Assembly (NCBI RefSeq): GCF_004210375.1
Contig: NC_134827.1
Location: forward strand, 106,873,285 to 106,937,284
DNA length: 64,000 nt
From: Tachypleus tridentatus
Lineage: Eukaryota; Arthropoda; Merostomata; Xiphosura; Limulidae
Reading direction: 5' to 3'
Below, in pieces: positions 12,101-25,440 of this stretch. Every line of letters begins with the position of its first letter. Position 1 is the stretch's first letter. Position numbers and translations under genes: made by a program. A model generated the notes under the pieces. The model saw only the letters and a program-made list of their open reading frames with translations. It was not told where the DNA came from and made no database searches.

Positions 12101-15100
12101 CACTTTATAACAATAATACATGTTGCTACATGTTCCAACTCCACATCACACTTTATAACAATAATACATGTTGCTACATGTTCCAACTTTACATCACACT
12201 TTCTAACAATAATACATGTTGCTACATGTTCCAACTGCACATCACACATTCTAACAATAATACATGTTGCTACATGTTCCAACTCCACATCACACATTCT
12301 AACAATAATACATGTTGCTACATGTTCCAACTCCACATCACACTTTCTAACAATAATACATGTTGCTACATGTTCCAACTCCACATCACACTTTCTAACA
12401 ATAATACATGTTGCTACATGTTCCAACTCCACATCACACATTCTAACAATAATACATGTTGCTACATGTTCCAACTCCACATCACACTTTCTAACAATAA
12501 TACATGTTGCTACATGTTCCAACTCCACATCACACTTTCTAACAATAATACATGTTGCTACATGTTCCAACTGCACATCACACTTTCTAACAATAATACA
12601 TGTTGCTACATGTTCCAACTTCACATCACACTTTATAACAATAATACCTGTTGCTACATGTTCCAACTCCACATCACACTTTCTGAACAATAATACATGT
12701 TGCTACATGTTCCAACTTTACATCACACTTTCTAACAATAATACATGTTGCTACATGTTCCAACTCCACATCACACTTTCTAACAATAATACATGTTGCT
12801 ACATGTTCCAACTCCACATCACACATTCTAACAATAATACATGTTGCTACATGTTCCAACTCCACATCACACTTTCTAACAATAATACATGTTTGCTACA
12901 TGTTCCAACTCCACATCACACTTTCTAACAATAATACATGTTGCTACATGTTCCAACTCCACATCACACTTTCTAACAATAATACATGTTGCTACATGTT
13001 CCAACTCCACATCACACTTTCTAACAATAATACATGTTGCTAAGCATGTTCCAACTCCACATCACACTTTCTAACAATAATACATGTTGCTACATGTTCC
13101 AACTCCACATCACACTTTCTAACAATAATACATGTTGCTACATGTTCCAACTCCACATCACACTTTCTAACAATAATACATGTTGCTACATGTTCCAACT
13201 CCACATCACACTTTCTAACAATAATACATGTTGCTACATGTTCCAACTCCACATCACACTTTTCTAACAATAATACATGTTGCTACATGTTCCAACTCAT
13301 CACATCACACTTTCTAACAATAATACATGTTGCTACATGTTCCAACTCCACATCACACTTTCTAACAATAATACATGTTGCTACATGTTCCAACTCCACA
13401 TCACACTTTCTAACAATAATACATGTTGCTACATGTTCCAACTCCACATCACACTTTCTAACAATAATACATGTTGCTACATGTTCCAACTCCACATCAC
13501 ACTTTCTAACAATAATACATGTTGCTACATGTTCCAACTCCACATCACACTTTCTAACAATAATACATGTTGCTACATGTTCCAACTCCACATCACACTT
13601 TCTAACAATAATACATGTTGCTACATGTTCCAACTTTACATCACACTTTCTAACAATAATACATGTTGCTACATGTTCCAACTCCACATCACACTTTCTA
13701 ACAATAATACATGTTGCTACATGTTCCAACTCCACATCACACTTTCTAACAATAATACATGTTGCTACATGTTCCAACTCCACATCACACTTTCTAACAA
13801 TAATACTTGTTGCTACATGTTCCAACTCCACATCACACTTTCTAACAATAATACTTGTTGCTACATGTTCCAACTTTACATCACACTTTCTAACAATAAT
13901 ACATGTTGCTACATGTTCCAACTTTACATCACACTTTCTAACAATAATACATGTTGCTACATGTTCCAACTTTACATCACACTTTCTAACAATAATACAT
14001 GTTGCTACATGTTCCAACTCCACATCACACTTTCTAACAATAATACTTGTTGCTACATGTTCCAACTCCACATCACACTTTCTAACAATAATACATGTTG
14101 CTACATGTTCCAACTTTACATCACACTTTCTAACAATAATACATGTTGCTACATGTTCCAACTTTACATCACACTTTCTAACAATAATACCTGTTGCTAC
14201 ATGTTCCAACTCCACATCACACTTTCTAACAATAATACATGTTGCTACATGTTCCAACTGCACATCACACATTCTAACAATAATACCTGTTGCTACATGT
14301 TCCAACTCCACATCACACTTTCTAACAATAATACCTGTTGCTACATGTTCCAACTTCACATCACACTTTCTAACAATAATACATGTTGCTACATGTTCCA
14401 ACTCCACATCACACTTTCTAACAATAATACATGTTGCTACATGTTCCAACTTTACATCACACTTTCTAACAATAATACATGTTGCTACATGTTCCAACTT
14501 TACATCACACTTTCTAACAATAATACTTGTTGCTACATGTTCCAACTTTACATCACACTTTCTAACAATAATACCTGTTGCTACATGTTCCAACTCCACC
14601 ATCACACATTCTAACAATAATACATGTTGCTACATGTTCCACCTCCACATCACACTTTCTAACAATAATACATGTTGCTACATGTTCCAACTCCACATCA
14701 CACTTTCTAACAATAATACATGTTGCTACATGTTCCAACTTTACATCACACTTTCTAACAATAATACTTGTTGCTACATGTTCCAACTTTACATCACACT
14801 TTCTAACAATAATACCTGTTGCTACATGTTCCAACTCCACCATCACACATTCTAACAATAATACATGTTGCTACATGTTCCACCTCCACATCACACTTTC
14901 TAACAATAATACATGTTGCTACATGTTCCAACTCCACATCACACTTTCTAACAATAATACCTGTTGCTACATGTTCCAACTTCACATCACACATTTTAAC
15001 AATAATACCTGTTGCTACATGTTCCAACTTCACATCAAACTTTATAACAATAATTCCTGTTGCTATATGTTCCAACTCCACATCACACTTTCTAACAATA

Positions 15101-18100
15101 ATACATGTTGCTACATGTTCCAACTCCACATCACACATTCTAACAATAATACATGTTGCTACATGTTCCAACTCCACATCACACTTTCTAACAATAATAC
15201 ATGTTGCTACATGTTCCAACTCCACATCACACATTCTAACAATAATACATGTTGCTACATGTTCCAACTCCACATCACACTTTCTAACAATAATACATGT
15301 TGCTACATGTACATACATGTTCCAACTCCACATCACACTTTCTAACAATAATACCTGTTGCTACATGTTCCAACTTCACATCACACATTTTAACAATAAT
15401 ACCTGTTGCTACATGTTCCAACTTCACATCAAACTTTATAACAATAATACCTGTTGCTATATGTTCCAACTCCACATCACACTTTCTAACAATAATACAT
15501 GTTGCTACATGTTCCAACTCCACATCACACTTTCTAACAATAATACATGTTGCTACATGTTCCAACTCCACATCACACTTTCTAACAATAATACATGTTG
15601 CTAAGCATGTTCCAACTCCACATCACACATTTCTAACAATAATACATGTTGCTACATGTTCCAACTCCACATCACACTTTCTAACAATAATACATGTTGC
15701 TACATGTTCCAACTCCACATCACACATTTCTAACAATAATACATGTTGCTACATGTTCCAACTCCACATCACACATTCTAACAATAATACATGTTGCTAC
15801 ATGTTCCAACTCCACATCACACATTCTAACAATAATACCTGCTGCTACATGTTCCAACTCCACATCACACTTTCTAACAATAATACCTGTTGCTACATGT
15901 TCCAACTCCACATCACATTTTATAACAATAATACATGTTGCTATATGTTCCAACTCCACATCACACTTTCTAACAATAATACATGTTGCTACATGTTCCA
16001 ACTTCACATCACACTTTATAACAATAATACCTGTTGCTACATGTTCCAACTCCACATCACACTTTCTGACAATAATACATGTTGCTACATGTTCCAACTC
16101 CACATCACACTTTCTAACAATAATACATGTTGCTACATGTTCCAACTCCACATCACACTTTCTAACAATAATACATGTTGCTACATGTTCCAACTCCACA
16201 TCACACTTTCTAACAATAATACATGTTGCTACATGTTCCAACTCCACATCACACTTTCTGACAATAATACATGTTGCTACATGTTCCAACTCCACATCAC
16301 ACTTTCTAACAATAATACATGTTGCTACATGTTCCAACTCCACATCACACTTTCTAACAATAATACATGTTGCTACATGTTCCAACTCCACATCACACTT
16401 TCTAACAATAATACATGTTGCTACATGTTCCAACTCCACATCACACTTTCTAACAATAATACATGTTGCTAGCATGTTCCAACTCCACATCACACTTTCT
16501 AACAATAATACCTGATGCTACAGGTCCCAACTCCACATCACACATTTTAACAATAATACCTGTTGCTACATGTTCCAACTCCACATCACACTTTCTAACA
16601 ATAATACCTGTTGCTACATGTTCCAACTCCACATCACACTTTCTAACAATAATACCTGTTTGCTACATGTTCCAACTCCACATCACACTTTCTAACAATA
16701 ATACCTGTTGCTACATGTTCCAACTCCACATCACACTTTCTAACAATAATACCTGTTGCTACATGTTCCAACTCCACATCACACTTTCTAACAATAATAC
16801 ATGTTGCTACATGTTCCAACTCCACATCACACTTTCTAACAATAATACATGTTGCTACAGGTCCCAACTCCACATCACACATTTTAACAATAATACCTGT
16901 TGCTACATGTTCCAACTCCACATCACACTTTCTAACAATAATACCTGTTGCTACATGTTCCAACTCCACATCACACTTTCTAACAATAATACCTGTTGCT
17001 ACATGTTCCAACTCCACATCACACTTTCTAACAATAATACCTGTTGCTGCATGTTCCAACTCCACATCACACTTTCTAACAATAATACCTGTTGCTACAT
17101 GTTCCAACTCCACATCACACTTTCTAACAGTAATACCTGTTGCTACATGTTCCAACTCCACATCACACTTTCTAACAATAATACCTGTTGCTACATGTTT
17201 CCAACTCCACATCACACTTTCTAACAATAATACCTGTTGCTACATGTTCCAACTCCATATCACACTTTCTAACAATAATACCTATTGCTGCATGTTTCAA
17301 CTCCACATCACACTTTCTAACAATAATACCTGTTGCTACATGTTCCAACTCCACATCACACTTTCTAACAATAATACCTGTTGCTACATGTTCCAACTCC
17401 ACATCACACTTTCTAACAATAATACCTGTTGCTACATGTTCCAACTCCACATCACACTTTCTAACAATAATACCTGTTGCTACATGTTCCAACTCCACAT
17501 CACACTTTCTAACAATAATACCTGTTGCTGCATGTTTCCAACTCCACATCACACTTTCTAACAATAATACCTGTTGCTGCATGTTCCAACCCATATCACA
17601 CTTTCTAACAATAATACCTGTTGCTGCATGTTTCAACTCCACATCACACTTTCTAACAATAATACCTGTTGCTACATGTTCCAACTCCATATCACACTTT
17701 CTAACAATAATACCTGTTGCTACATGTTCCAACTTCACATCACACTTTATAACAATAATACATGTTGCTACATGTTCCAACTCCACATTACACTTTATAA
17801 CAATAATACTTGTTGCTATATGTTCCAACTCCACATCACACTTTCTAACAATAATACCTGTTGCTACATGTTCCAACTCCACATCACACTTTCTAACAAT
17901 AATACCTGTTGCTACATGTTCCAACTCCACATCACACTTTCTAACAATAATACCTGTTGCTGCATGTTCCAACTCCACATCACACTTTCTAACAATAATA
18001 CCTGTTGCTACATGTTCCAACTCCACATCACACTTTCTAACAATAATACCTGTTGCTACATGTTCCAACTCCATATCACACTTTCTAACAATAATACCTA

Positions 18101-18413
18101 TTGCTGCATGTTCCAACTCCACATCACACTTTCTAACAATAATACCTGTTGCTGCATGTTTCAACTCCACATCACACTTTCTAACAATAATACCTGTTGC
18201 TACATGTTCCAACTCCACATCACACTTTCTAACAATAATACATGTTGCTACATGTTCCAACTCCACATCACACTTTCTAACAATAATACCTGTTGCTACA
18301 TGTTCCAACTCCACATCACACTTTCTAACAATAATACATGTTGCTACATGTTCCAACTCCACATCACACTTTCTAACAATAATACCTATTGCTGCATGTT
18401 TCAACTCTAAATC
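9187..18413. repeat. 48-bp satellite array, about 190 copies
   Basis: An essentially uninterrupted array with a 48-bp period. The unit contains CCAACTCCACATCACACTTT, then TAACAATAATA, then ACATGT-TGCT-ACATGT-T. Since 48 = 3 x 16, several frames stay open for hundreds of codons on both strands, for example MFQLHITLSNNNTCCY on + and EHVATCIIVRKCDVEL on -. None is credible as a gene. Frequent variants are ACATGT/ACCTGT/ACTTGT, TTTCTAAC/ATTCTAAC/TTTATAAC and CTCCAC/CTTTAC/CTGCAC. ACATGT dominates the middle, while ACCTGT dominates the first kilobase and everything after about 16.5 kb. Occasional 1-bp indels shift the frames. Confidence 0.97.
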
Positions 18414-18794
18414 ACTTAATAAACGCTAGATCTAACATTCCAGTTACTGTAAGTAATGTTTACGTTACCACGTAAGCTTTTCTTATCCGCAGTGAGGTGT
18501 GGATTTATTTTCTTGGTTTACTGTATATTTTCAAGCTAGGGTCAAGTTTTCTGCTAATATCGTACTGTATGTAACCTTACCTAGGGTTCTTTTTACCGCT
18601 GAAATCTCTGAGTGGGCAACCTCGAAAACTAACCTCTTTTAGACGACATCGGCTCTCGGGACAACGAACAGATCTCAGCTTCTTTTAAGAATTCATAGGT
18701 CAGAGGTACATCTGGATTAATTCATAGGTCAGAGGTGCATCTGGATGACATGAAACCAATGGGGAGTACAAGGTTGACTTTCGTGTCCATCGAC
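18414..18794. other. Spacer between arrays
   Basis: No gene recognised. It contains a short direct doublet, ATTCATAGGTCAGAGGT, at about 18690-18735. Confidence 0.4.
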
Positions 18795-19062
18795 GAACTA
18801 CCCTCTGACCAACCGTAAAAATAACAACAACAAAAATACCCTCTGATTCACCGTAAAAATAACAACAGAAATAACCTCTGACCAACCGTAAAAATAACAA
18901 CAACAGAAATATCCTCTGAACAACCGTAAAAATAACAACAAAAATACCCTCTGACCAACCATAAAAATAACAACAACAGAAATACCCTCTGACCAACCGT
19001 AAAAATAACAACAACAGAAATACCTTCTGACCAACCGTGAAAATAACAACAACAAAAATACT
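18795..19062. repeat. 38-bp tandem repeat, about 7 copies
   Basis: Units built from CTCTGACCAACCGTAAAAAT followed by AACAAC(AAC)AGAAATAC. Unit length varies from about 31 to 38 bp through loss of AAC triplets. Three overlapping minus-strand ORFs here, rich in Phe, Leu, Val and Cys, are repeat artefacts. Confidence 0.85.
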
Positions 19063-19244
19063 CTCTTTTAAGTATTTTCAAGAAGACTATGATTGGCCAG
19101 ATGACACGTGCAAGAATAATTTATTCACAGAAGTATGGTCTAATTATTCACTTGTTCGAACTGCACTTCAGAGGATCCATGGTTCGCAATCCCTTTTCTG
19201 TATTGACTTAAAAAGACACTGAAGTGTATTGTTGTCTTTTAAGA

Positions 19245-20405
19245 TTGTTTCAAGTCAGACCTAAATTCAGTGAGACACTGTCTCACGTAATAAGTTATCC
19301 TTTAGTCTCTTCCAAACCAGAACTAGTCTTAATGAGAAACTAACTGGTCTAGTTATCCTTCAAGTTGTTCCAAGTCAGGCCTACTCTTAATGCGAAACTA
19401 AAGGGTTGAGTTATTCTTTAGGTTGTTCCAAGTCAGACCTAGTCTTAATGACACAACGATGAGTCGAGTTATTCTCTAAGATGTTCTAAGTCAGACCTAG
19501 TCTTAATAAGAAACTGACAGGTAGAGTTATCCTTCAGGTTGTTCCAACTCAGACCTAGTCTTAATAAGACTCTGATTGGTCGAGATTCTCTCTAGATTAT
19601 TCAAGCCAGACCTAGTCTTAATGAAACACTGATGGGTCGAGTTATTCTTTACGTTGTTCCAATTCAGACCTAGTCTTAATTACACCCTGATGGGTAGAGA
19701 TATACTTCAGGTTGTTCCAAGTCGGACCTAGTCTTAATTACACCCTAACGGGTGAAGGTATCCTTCAGGTTGTTCCAAGTCAGACCTAGTCTTAATTACA
19801 CCCTGACGGGTCAAGGTATCCTTCAGGTTGATCCAAGTCAGACCTAGTTTTAATTACACCCTGATGGGTCGAGGTATCCTTCAGGTTGTTCCAAGTCAGA
19901 CCTAGTCTTAATTACACCCTGATGGGTCGAGATATCCTTCAGGTTGTTCCAAGTCAGATTTAGTCTTAATTACACCCTGACGGGTCAAGGTATCCTTCAG
20001 GTTGTTCCAAGTCAGACCTAGTCTTAATTACACCCTGATGGTTCGAGGTATCCTTCAGGTTGTTTCAAGTCGGACCTAGTCTTAATTACACCCTGATGGT
20101 TCGAGGTATCCTTCAGGTTGTTCCAAGTCAGACCTAGTCTTAATTACACCCTGACGGGTGAAGGTATCCTTCAGGTTGTTCCAAGTCAGACCTAGTCTTA
20201 ATTACACTCTGATGGGTAGAAGTATCATTCAGGTTGTTCCAAGTCAGACCTAGTCTTAATTATACCCTGATGGGTCAAGGTATCCTTCAGGTTGTTCCAA
20301 GTCAGATTTAGTCTTAATTACACCCTGATGGTTCGAGGTATCTTTCAGGTTGTTCCAATTCAGACCTATTCTTAATTACACCCTGATGGGTCGAGGTATT
20401 CTTCT
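19245..20405. repeat. 58-bp tandem repeat, about 20 copies
   Basis: The unit consists of GTTGTTCCAAGTCAGACCTA, GTCTTAATTACACCCTGATG and GGTCGAGGTATCCTTCAG. Copies before about 19.65 kb are the most diverged, while copies from 19.7 to 20.4 kb are more alike. This fits decay at one edge and homogenisation inside. Confidence 0.93.
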
Positions 20406-20998
20406 GTGTAGCCTCAAATTTTGACATTATTTTTCTGGTTTTGGTCGACTTCTAGAGTAATGAAAAACTTTTGCCCATAGTTGTAGAATGAACGTGTGGA
20501 TTGAGAACTTTGAGTCATCTCTTCAAACACTCGTATTGAAGAATTATTAGATGGGTGGCACCCTACTCGGTTGTCCGACAAGTACATCATTTAAGTTTCT
20601 GATATCTTAACCCGTTATAGTCTTGTCACACTGAAAAGTCTGTTAACGTACTGTTACAGAAAGAAACTTGTATAGAAGAACGAGCTAGTAGCGATCCCTG
20701 TTGGTATTTATAAGTACTATATATTATATTTCGTTTTTTATTTTACTATCCTTACTTCTTACGAGTGAATTCTAGCATAGCAGGATGAGTTGTTGTGTGC
20801 TTTATCTTGACTTTATTGAAATCGATCGCCGACCTTCTCAATCTGAGAACTTCTACAGGGAAAAACCGACAATCTCTGCTAACAGATGTATTTTTTTCTA
20901 AACGCGTGGCAGTTTTTGAAGGTTTTACAATCTACGTTTAGTCATTTTACCCTAAAGTTTTCGTTGGCTTGACGAGTACTGGGAACGGTCGTAAGAAT
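20406..20998. other. Spacer between arrays
   Basis: No gene, SINE or repeat recognised. AT-rich. Confidence 0.4.
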
Positions 20999-23900
20999 TC
21001 GTTGGTTCTGAGTACAACAAATGTAGTGTGGTTTTCATATTACAAAGCCACATGTTGGTTCTGAGTACAACAAATGTAGTGTGGTTTTCATATTACAAAG
21101 CCACATGTTGGTTCTGAGTACAACAAATGTAGTGTGGTTTTCATATTACAAAGCCACATGTTGGTTCTGAGTACAACAAATGTAGTGTGGTTTTCATATT
21201 ACAAAGCCACATGTTGGTTCTGAGTACAACAAATGTAGTGTGGTTTTCATATTACAAAGCCACATGTTGGTTCTGAGTACAACAAATGTGGTGTGGTTTT
21301 CATATTACAAAGCCACATGTTGGTTCTGAGTACAACAAATGTAGTGTGGTTTTCATATTACAAAGCCACATGTTGGTTCTGAGTACAACAAATGTGGTGT
21401 GGTTTTCATATTACAAAGCCACATGTTGGTTCCTGAGTACAACAAATGTAGTGTGGTTTCATATTACAAAGCCACATGTTGGTTCCTGAGCACAACAAAT
21501 GTGGTGTGGTTTTCATATTACAAAGCCACATGTTGGTTCTGAGTACAACAAATGTGGTGTGGTTTTCATATTACAAAGCCACATGTTGGTTCTGAGTACA
21601 ACAAATGTGGTGTGGTTTTCATATTACAAAGCCACATGTTGGTTCTGAGTACAACAAATGTAGTGTGGTTTTCATATTACAAAGCCACATGTTGGTTCTG
21701 AGTACAACAAATGTAGTGTGGTTTTCATATTACAAAGCCACATGTTGGTTCCTGAGTACAACAAATGTAGTGTGGTTTTCATATTACAAAAGCCACATGT
21801 TGGTTCTGAGTACAACAAATGTAGTGTGGTTTTCATATTACAAAGCCACATGTTGGTTCCTGAGTACAACAAATGTGGTGTGGTTTTTTCATATTACAAA
21901 GCCACATGTTGGTTCTGAGTACAACAAATGTAGTGTGGTTTTCATATTACAAAGCCAGATGTTGGTTCTGAGTACAACAAATGTAGTGTGGTTTTCATAT
22001 TACAAAGCCACACGTTGGTTCTGAGTACAACAAATGTGGTGTGGTTTTCATATTACAAAGCCACATGTTGGTTCTGAGTACAACAAATGTAGTGTGGTTT
22101 TCATATTACAAAGCCACATGTTGGTTCTGAGTACAACAAATGTGGTGTGGTTTTCATATTACAAAGCCACATGTTGGTTCTGAGTACAACAAATGTAGTG
22201 TGGTTTTCATATTACAAAGTTACACGTTGGTTCTGAGTACAACAAATGTGGTGTGGTTTTCATATTACAAAGCCACACGTTGGTTCTGAGTACAACAAAT
22301 GTAGTGTGGTTTTCATATTACAAAGCCACATGTTGGTTCTGAGTACAACAAATGTGGTGTGGTTTTCATATTACAAAGCCACATGTTGGTTCTGAGTACA
22401 ACAAATGTAGTGTGGTTTTCATATTACAAAGCCACATGTTGGTTCTGAGTACAACAAATGTAGTGTGGTTTTCATATTACAAAGCCACATGTTGGTTCTG
22501 AGTACAACAAATGTAGTGTGGTTTTCATATTACAAAAGCCACATGTTGGTTCTGAGTACAACAAATGTGGTGTGGTTTTCATATTACAAAGCCACATGTT
22601 GGTTCTGAGTACAACAAATGTAGTGTGGTTTTCATATTACAAAGCCACACGTTGGTTCTGAGTACAACAAATGTAGTGTGGTTTTCATATTACAAAGCCA
22701 CATGTTGGTTCTGAGTACAACAAATGTAGTGTGGTTTTCATATTACAAAGCCACATGTTGGTTCTGAGTACAACAAATGTGGTGTGGTTTTCATATTACA
22801 AAGCCACATGTTGGTTCTGAGTACAACAAATGTAGTGTGGTTTTCATATTACAAAGCCACATGTTGGTTCTGAGTACAACAAATGTAGTGTGGTTTTCAT
22901 ATTACAAAGCCACATGTTGGTTCTGAGTACAACAAATGTAGTGTGGTTTTCATATTACAAAGCCACATGTTGGTTCTGAGTACAACAAATGTAGTGTGGT
23001 TTTCATATTACAAAGCCACATGTTGGTTCTGAGTACAACAAATGTAGTGTGGTTTTCATATTACAAAGCCACATGTTGGTTCTGAGTACAACAAATGTAG
23101 TGTGGTTTTCATATTACAAAAGCCACATGTTGGTTCTGAGTACAACAAATGTAGTGTGGTTTTCATATTACAAAGCCACATGTTGGTTCTGAGTACAACA
23201 AATGTAGTGTGGTTTTCATATTACAAAGCCACATGTTGGTTCTGAGTACAACAAATGTAGTGTGGTTTTCATATTACAAAGCCACATGTTGGTTCTGAGT
23301 ACAACAAATGTGGTGTGGTTTTCATATTACAAAGCCACATGTTGGTTCTGAGTACAACAAATGTAGTGTGGTTTTCATATTACAAAGCCACATGTTGGTT
23401 CTGAGTACAACAAATGTGTGTGGTTTTCATATTACAAAGCCACATGTTGGTTCTGAGTACAACAAATGTAGTGTGGTTTTCATATTACAAAGCCACATGT
23501 TGGTTCTGAGTACAACAAATGTGGTGTGGTTTTCATATTACAAAGCCACACGTTGGTTCTGAGTACAACAAATGTAGTGTGGTTTTCATATTACAAAGCC
23601 ACATGTTGGTTCTGAGTACAACAAATGTGGTGTGGTTTTCATATTACAAAGCCACATGTTGGTTCTGAGTACAACAAATGTAGTGTGGTTTTCATATTAC
23701 AAAGCCACATGTTGGTTCTGAGTACAACAAATGTAGTGTGGTTTTCATATTACAAAGCCACATGTTGGTTCTGAGTACAACAAATGTAGTGTGGTTTTCA
23801 TATTACAAAGCCACATGTTGGTTCTGAGTACAACAAATGTGGTGTGGTTTTCATATTACAAAGCCAACACATGTTGGTTCTGAGTACAACAAATGTAGTG

Positions 23901-24560
23901 TGGTTTTCATATTACAAAAGCCACACGTTGGTTCTGAGTACAACAAATGTAGTGTGGTTTTCATATTACAAAGCCACACGTTGGTTCTGAGTACAACAAA
24001 TGTAGTGTGGTTTCATATTACAAAGCCACACGTTGGTTCTGAGTACAACAAATGTAGTGTGGTTTTCATATTACAAAGCCACATGTTGGTTCTGAGTACA
24101 ACAAATGTAGTGTGGTTTTCATATTACAAAGCCACATGTTGGTTCTGAGTACAACAAATGTAGTGTGGTTTTCATATTACAAAGCCACATGTTGGTTCTG
24201 AGTACAACAAATGTAGTGTGGTTTTCATATTACAAAGCCACATGTTGGTTCTGAGTACAACAAATGTAGTGTGGTTTCATATTACAAAGCCACATGTTGG
24301 TTCTGAGTACAACAAATGTAGTGTGGTTTTCATATTACAAAGCCACATGTTGGTTCTGAGTACAACAAATGTAGTGTGGTTTTCATATTACAAAGCCACA
24401 TGTTGGTTCTGAGTACAACAAATGTAGTGTGGTTTTCATATTACAAAGCCACATGTTGGTTCTGAGTACAACAAATGTAGTGTGGTTTTCATATTACAAA
24501 GCCACATGTTGGTTCTGAGTACAACAAATGTAGTGTGGTTTTCATATTACAAAGCCACAT
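20999..24560. repeat. 53-bp satellite array, about 67 copies
   Basis: The period of 53 bp is visible from the start (copies begin at 21001, 21054 and so on). The unit is made of GTTGGTTCTGAGTACAACAA, ATGTAGTGTGGTTTTCATAT and TACAAAGCCACAT. Two subtypes alternate irregularly (ATGTAGTG and ATGTGGTG), plus CACAT/CACAC. Rare 1-bp indels occur. The array ends exactly where a SINE begins, and the unit's GTGTGGTTTTC...CAAAGCCACAT half resembles the reverse complement of that SINE family's tail. Confidence 0.97.
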
Positions 24561-24647
24561 CGGGCTATCTGTTGAGCTCACCGAGGGGAATCGAACCCCT
24601 GATTTTAGCGTTTTAAGTCCTAGACATACCGCTGTACTAGCGTGGGG
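24556..24647 (-). mobile_element. SINE joined to the 53-bp satellite
   Basis: Reverse copy of a short tRNA-derived SINE. The 3' module (AGATAGCCCGATGTGGCTTT on -) runs straight into the satellite. Box B (GGGGTTCGATTCCCC) and the box A region (TAGTACAGCGGTATGTC) are intact. A close relative is at 53.29 kb. Confidence 0.85.
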
Positions 24648-24971
24648 CGTTGGAAAGAAAATTGCCTACAATGTGAGAAATGAGGCCCCTCTATTAATAT
24701 TATTTACAATGAATTGTTGTCATCATTGTAATAAATAATCATTGAAAAATTGTACGTTAAACTCCGGAAAGACAAACTGTATAAAAACGAACTTAAGAAG
24801 AGAACAAATGACATTGAGGAAACAGCGGATGTCATGAAATAAATCAACGAATAAGGTGAACACTGAAACTGTCAGTGTCAGAGTTCAGGGAAGAAACACC
24901 TAGAATAAGGTAAAGGAAAGTCTACTTTAATATTAATGTTGTTAATGACAAAGTTATAGCCACTCTCAGGG
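24648..24971. other. Spacer, nothing recognised
   Basis: AT-rich sequence without a recognisable gene or repeat. Confidence 0.35.
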
Positions 24972-25235
24972 CTTTTTTGAATTTCGCGCAAAGCTACACG
25001 AGGGCTATCTGGACTAGCTGTCCTTAATTTAGCAGTGTAAAACTAGAGGGAAAGCAACTAGTCATCACCACCCACCGCCAACTCTTGGGCTACTCTTTTA
25101 CCAACGAATAGTGGGATTAACCGTAACATTGTAACGCCCACACGGCTGAATTTGTGAGCATGTTTGGTGTGACGGGGATTAAAACCGCGACTCTCGGATT
25201 ACGAGTCGAGTGCCTTAACCATCTGGCCATACCGG
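24972..25235 (-). mobile_element. Full-length SINE, minus strand
   Basis: All main-family modules are present in reverse, ending in the head at CTGGCCATACCGG. The box B region is mutated (GGGGATTAAAACCGCG on +). The next tandem array starts directly at its head end. Confidence 0.85.
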
Positions 25236-25440
25236 ATCTCAGTGTGGAAGTAAGTTTGTTAGTAACTTAATTATCAGTCTGGGAGTAGCTTTGTAACTTA
25301 ATTATCAGTTTGGGGGTAGCTTTTTAACTTAATTATCAGTCTGGGAGTAGCTTTGTAACTTAATTATCAGTCTGGGAGTATCTTTGTAACTTACTTATAA
25401 ATTTGGAAGTAAGTTTGTTATAGCTTAATTATTAATGTGT
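25236..25440. repeat. Short tandem repeat, about 31 bp
   Basis: About six copies built from GTAACTTAATTATCAGTCTG and GGAGTAGCTTT. Unit length varies and the end copies are degenerate. Confidence 0.8.

Noticed and set aside
9184-18429. Very long ORFs (up to 957 codons on + and 882 on -) in the 48-bp array
   Set aside because: The unit length is a multiple of three, so any stop-free frame stays open. Overlapping frames on both strands are equally long, single-base indels move the frame without consequence, and there are no domains or splice structure.
18700-19081. Hydrophobic Phe/Leu/Val/Cys ORFs on the minus strand resembling membrane proteins
   Set aside because: They are translations of the 38-bp repeat in three overlapping frames and have no independent support.
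20999-24560. CRISPR-like array
   Set aside because: The copies are contiguous with no unique spacers, and the context is an intron-bearing eukaryotic genome. It is a satellite.
21286-24738. ORFs of 60-140 codons in the 53-bp array
   Set aside because: They are chance open stretches of the repeat created by occasional indels; 53 is not a multiple of three and the peptides only repeat the unit in three frames.
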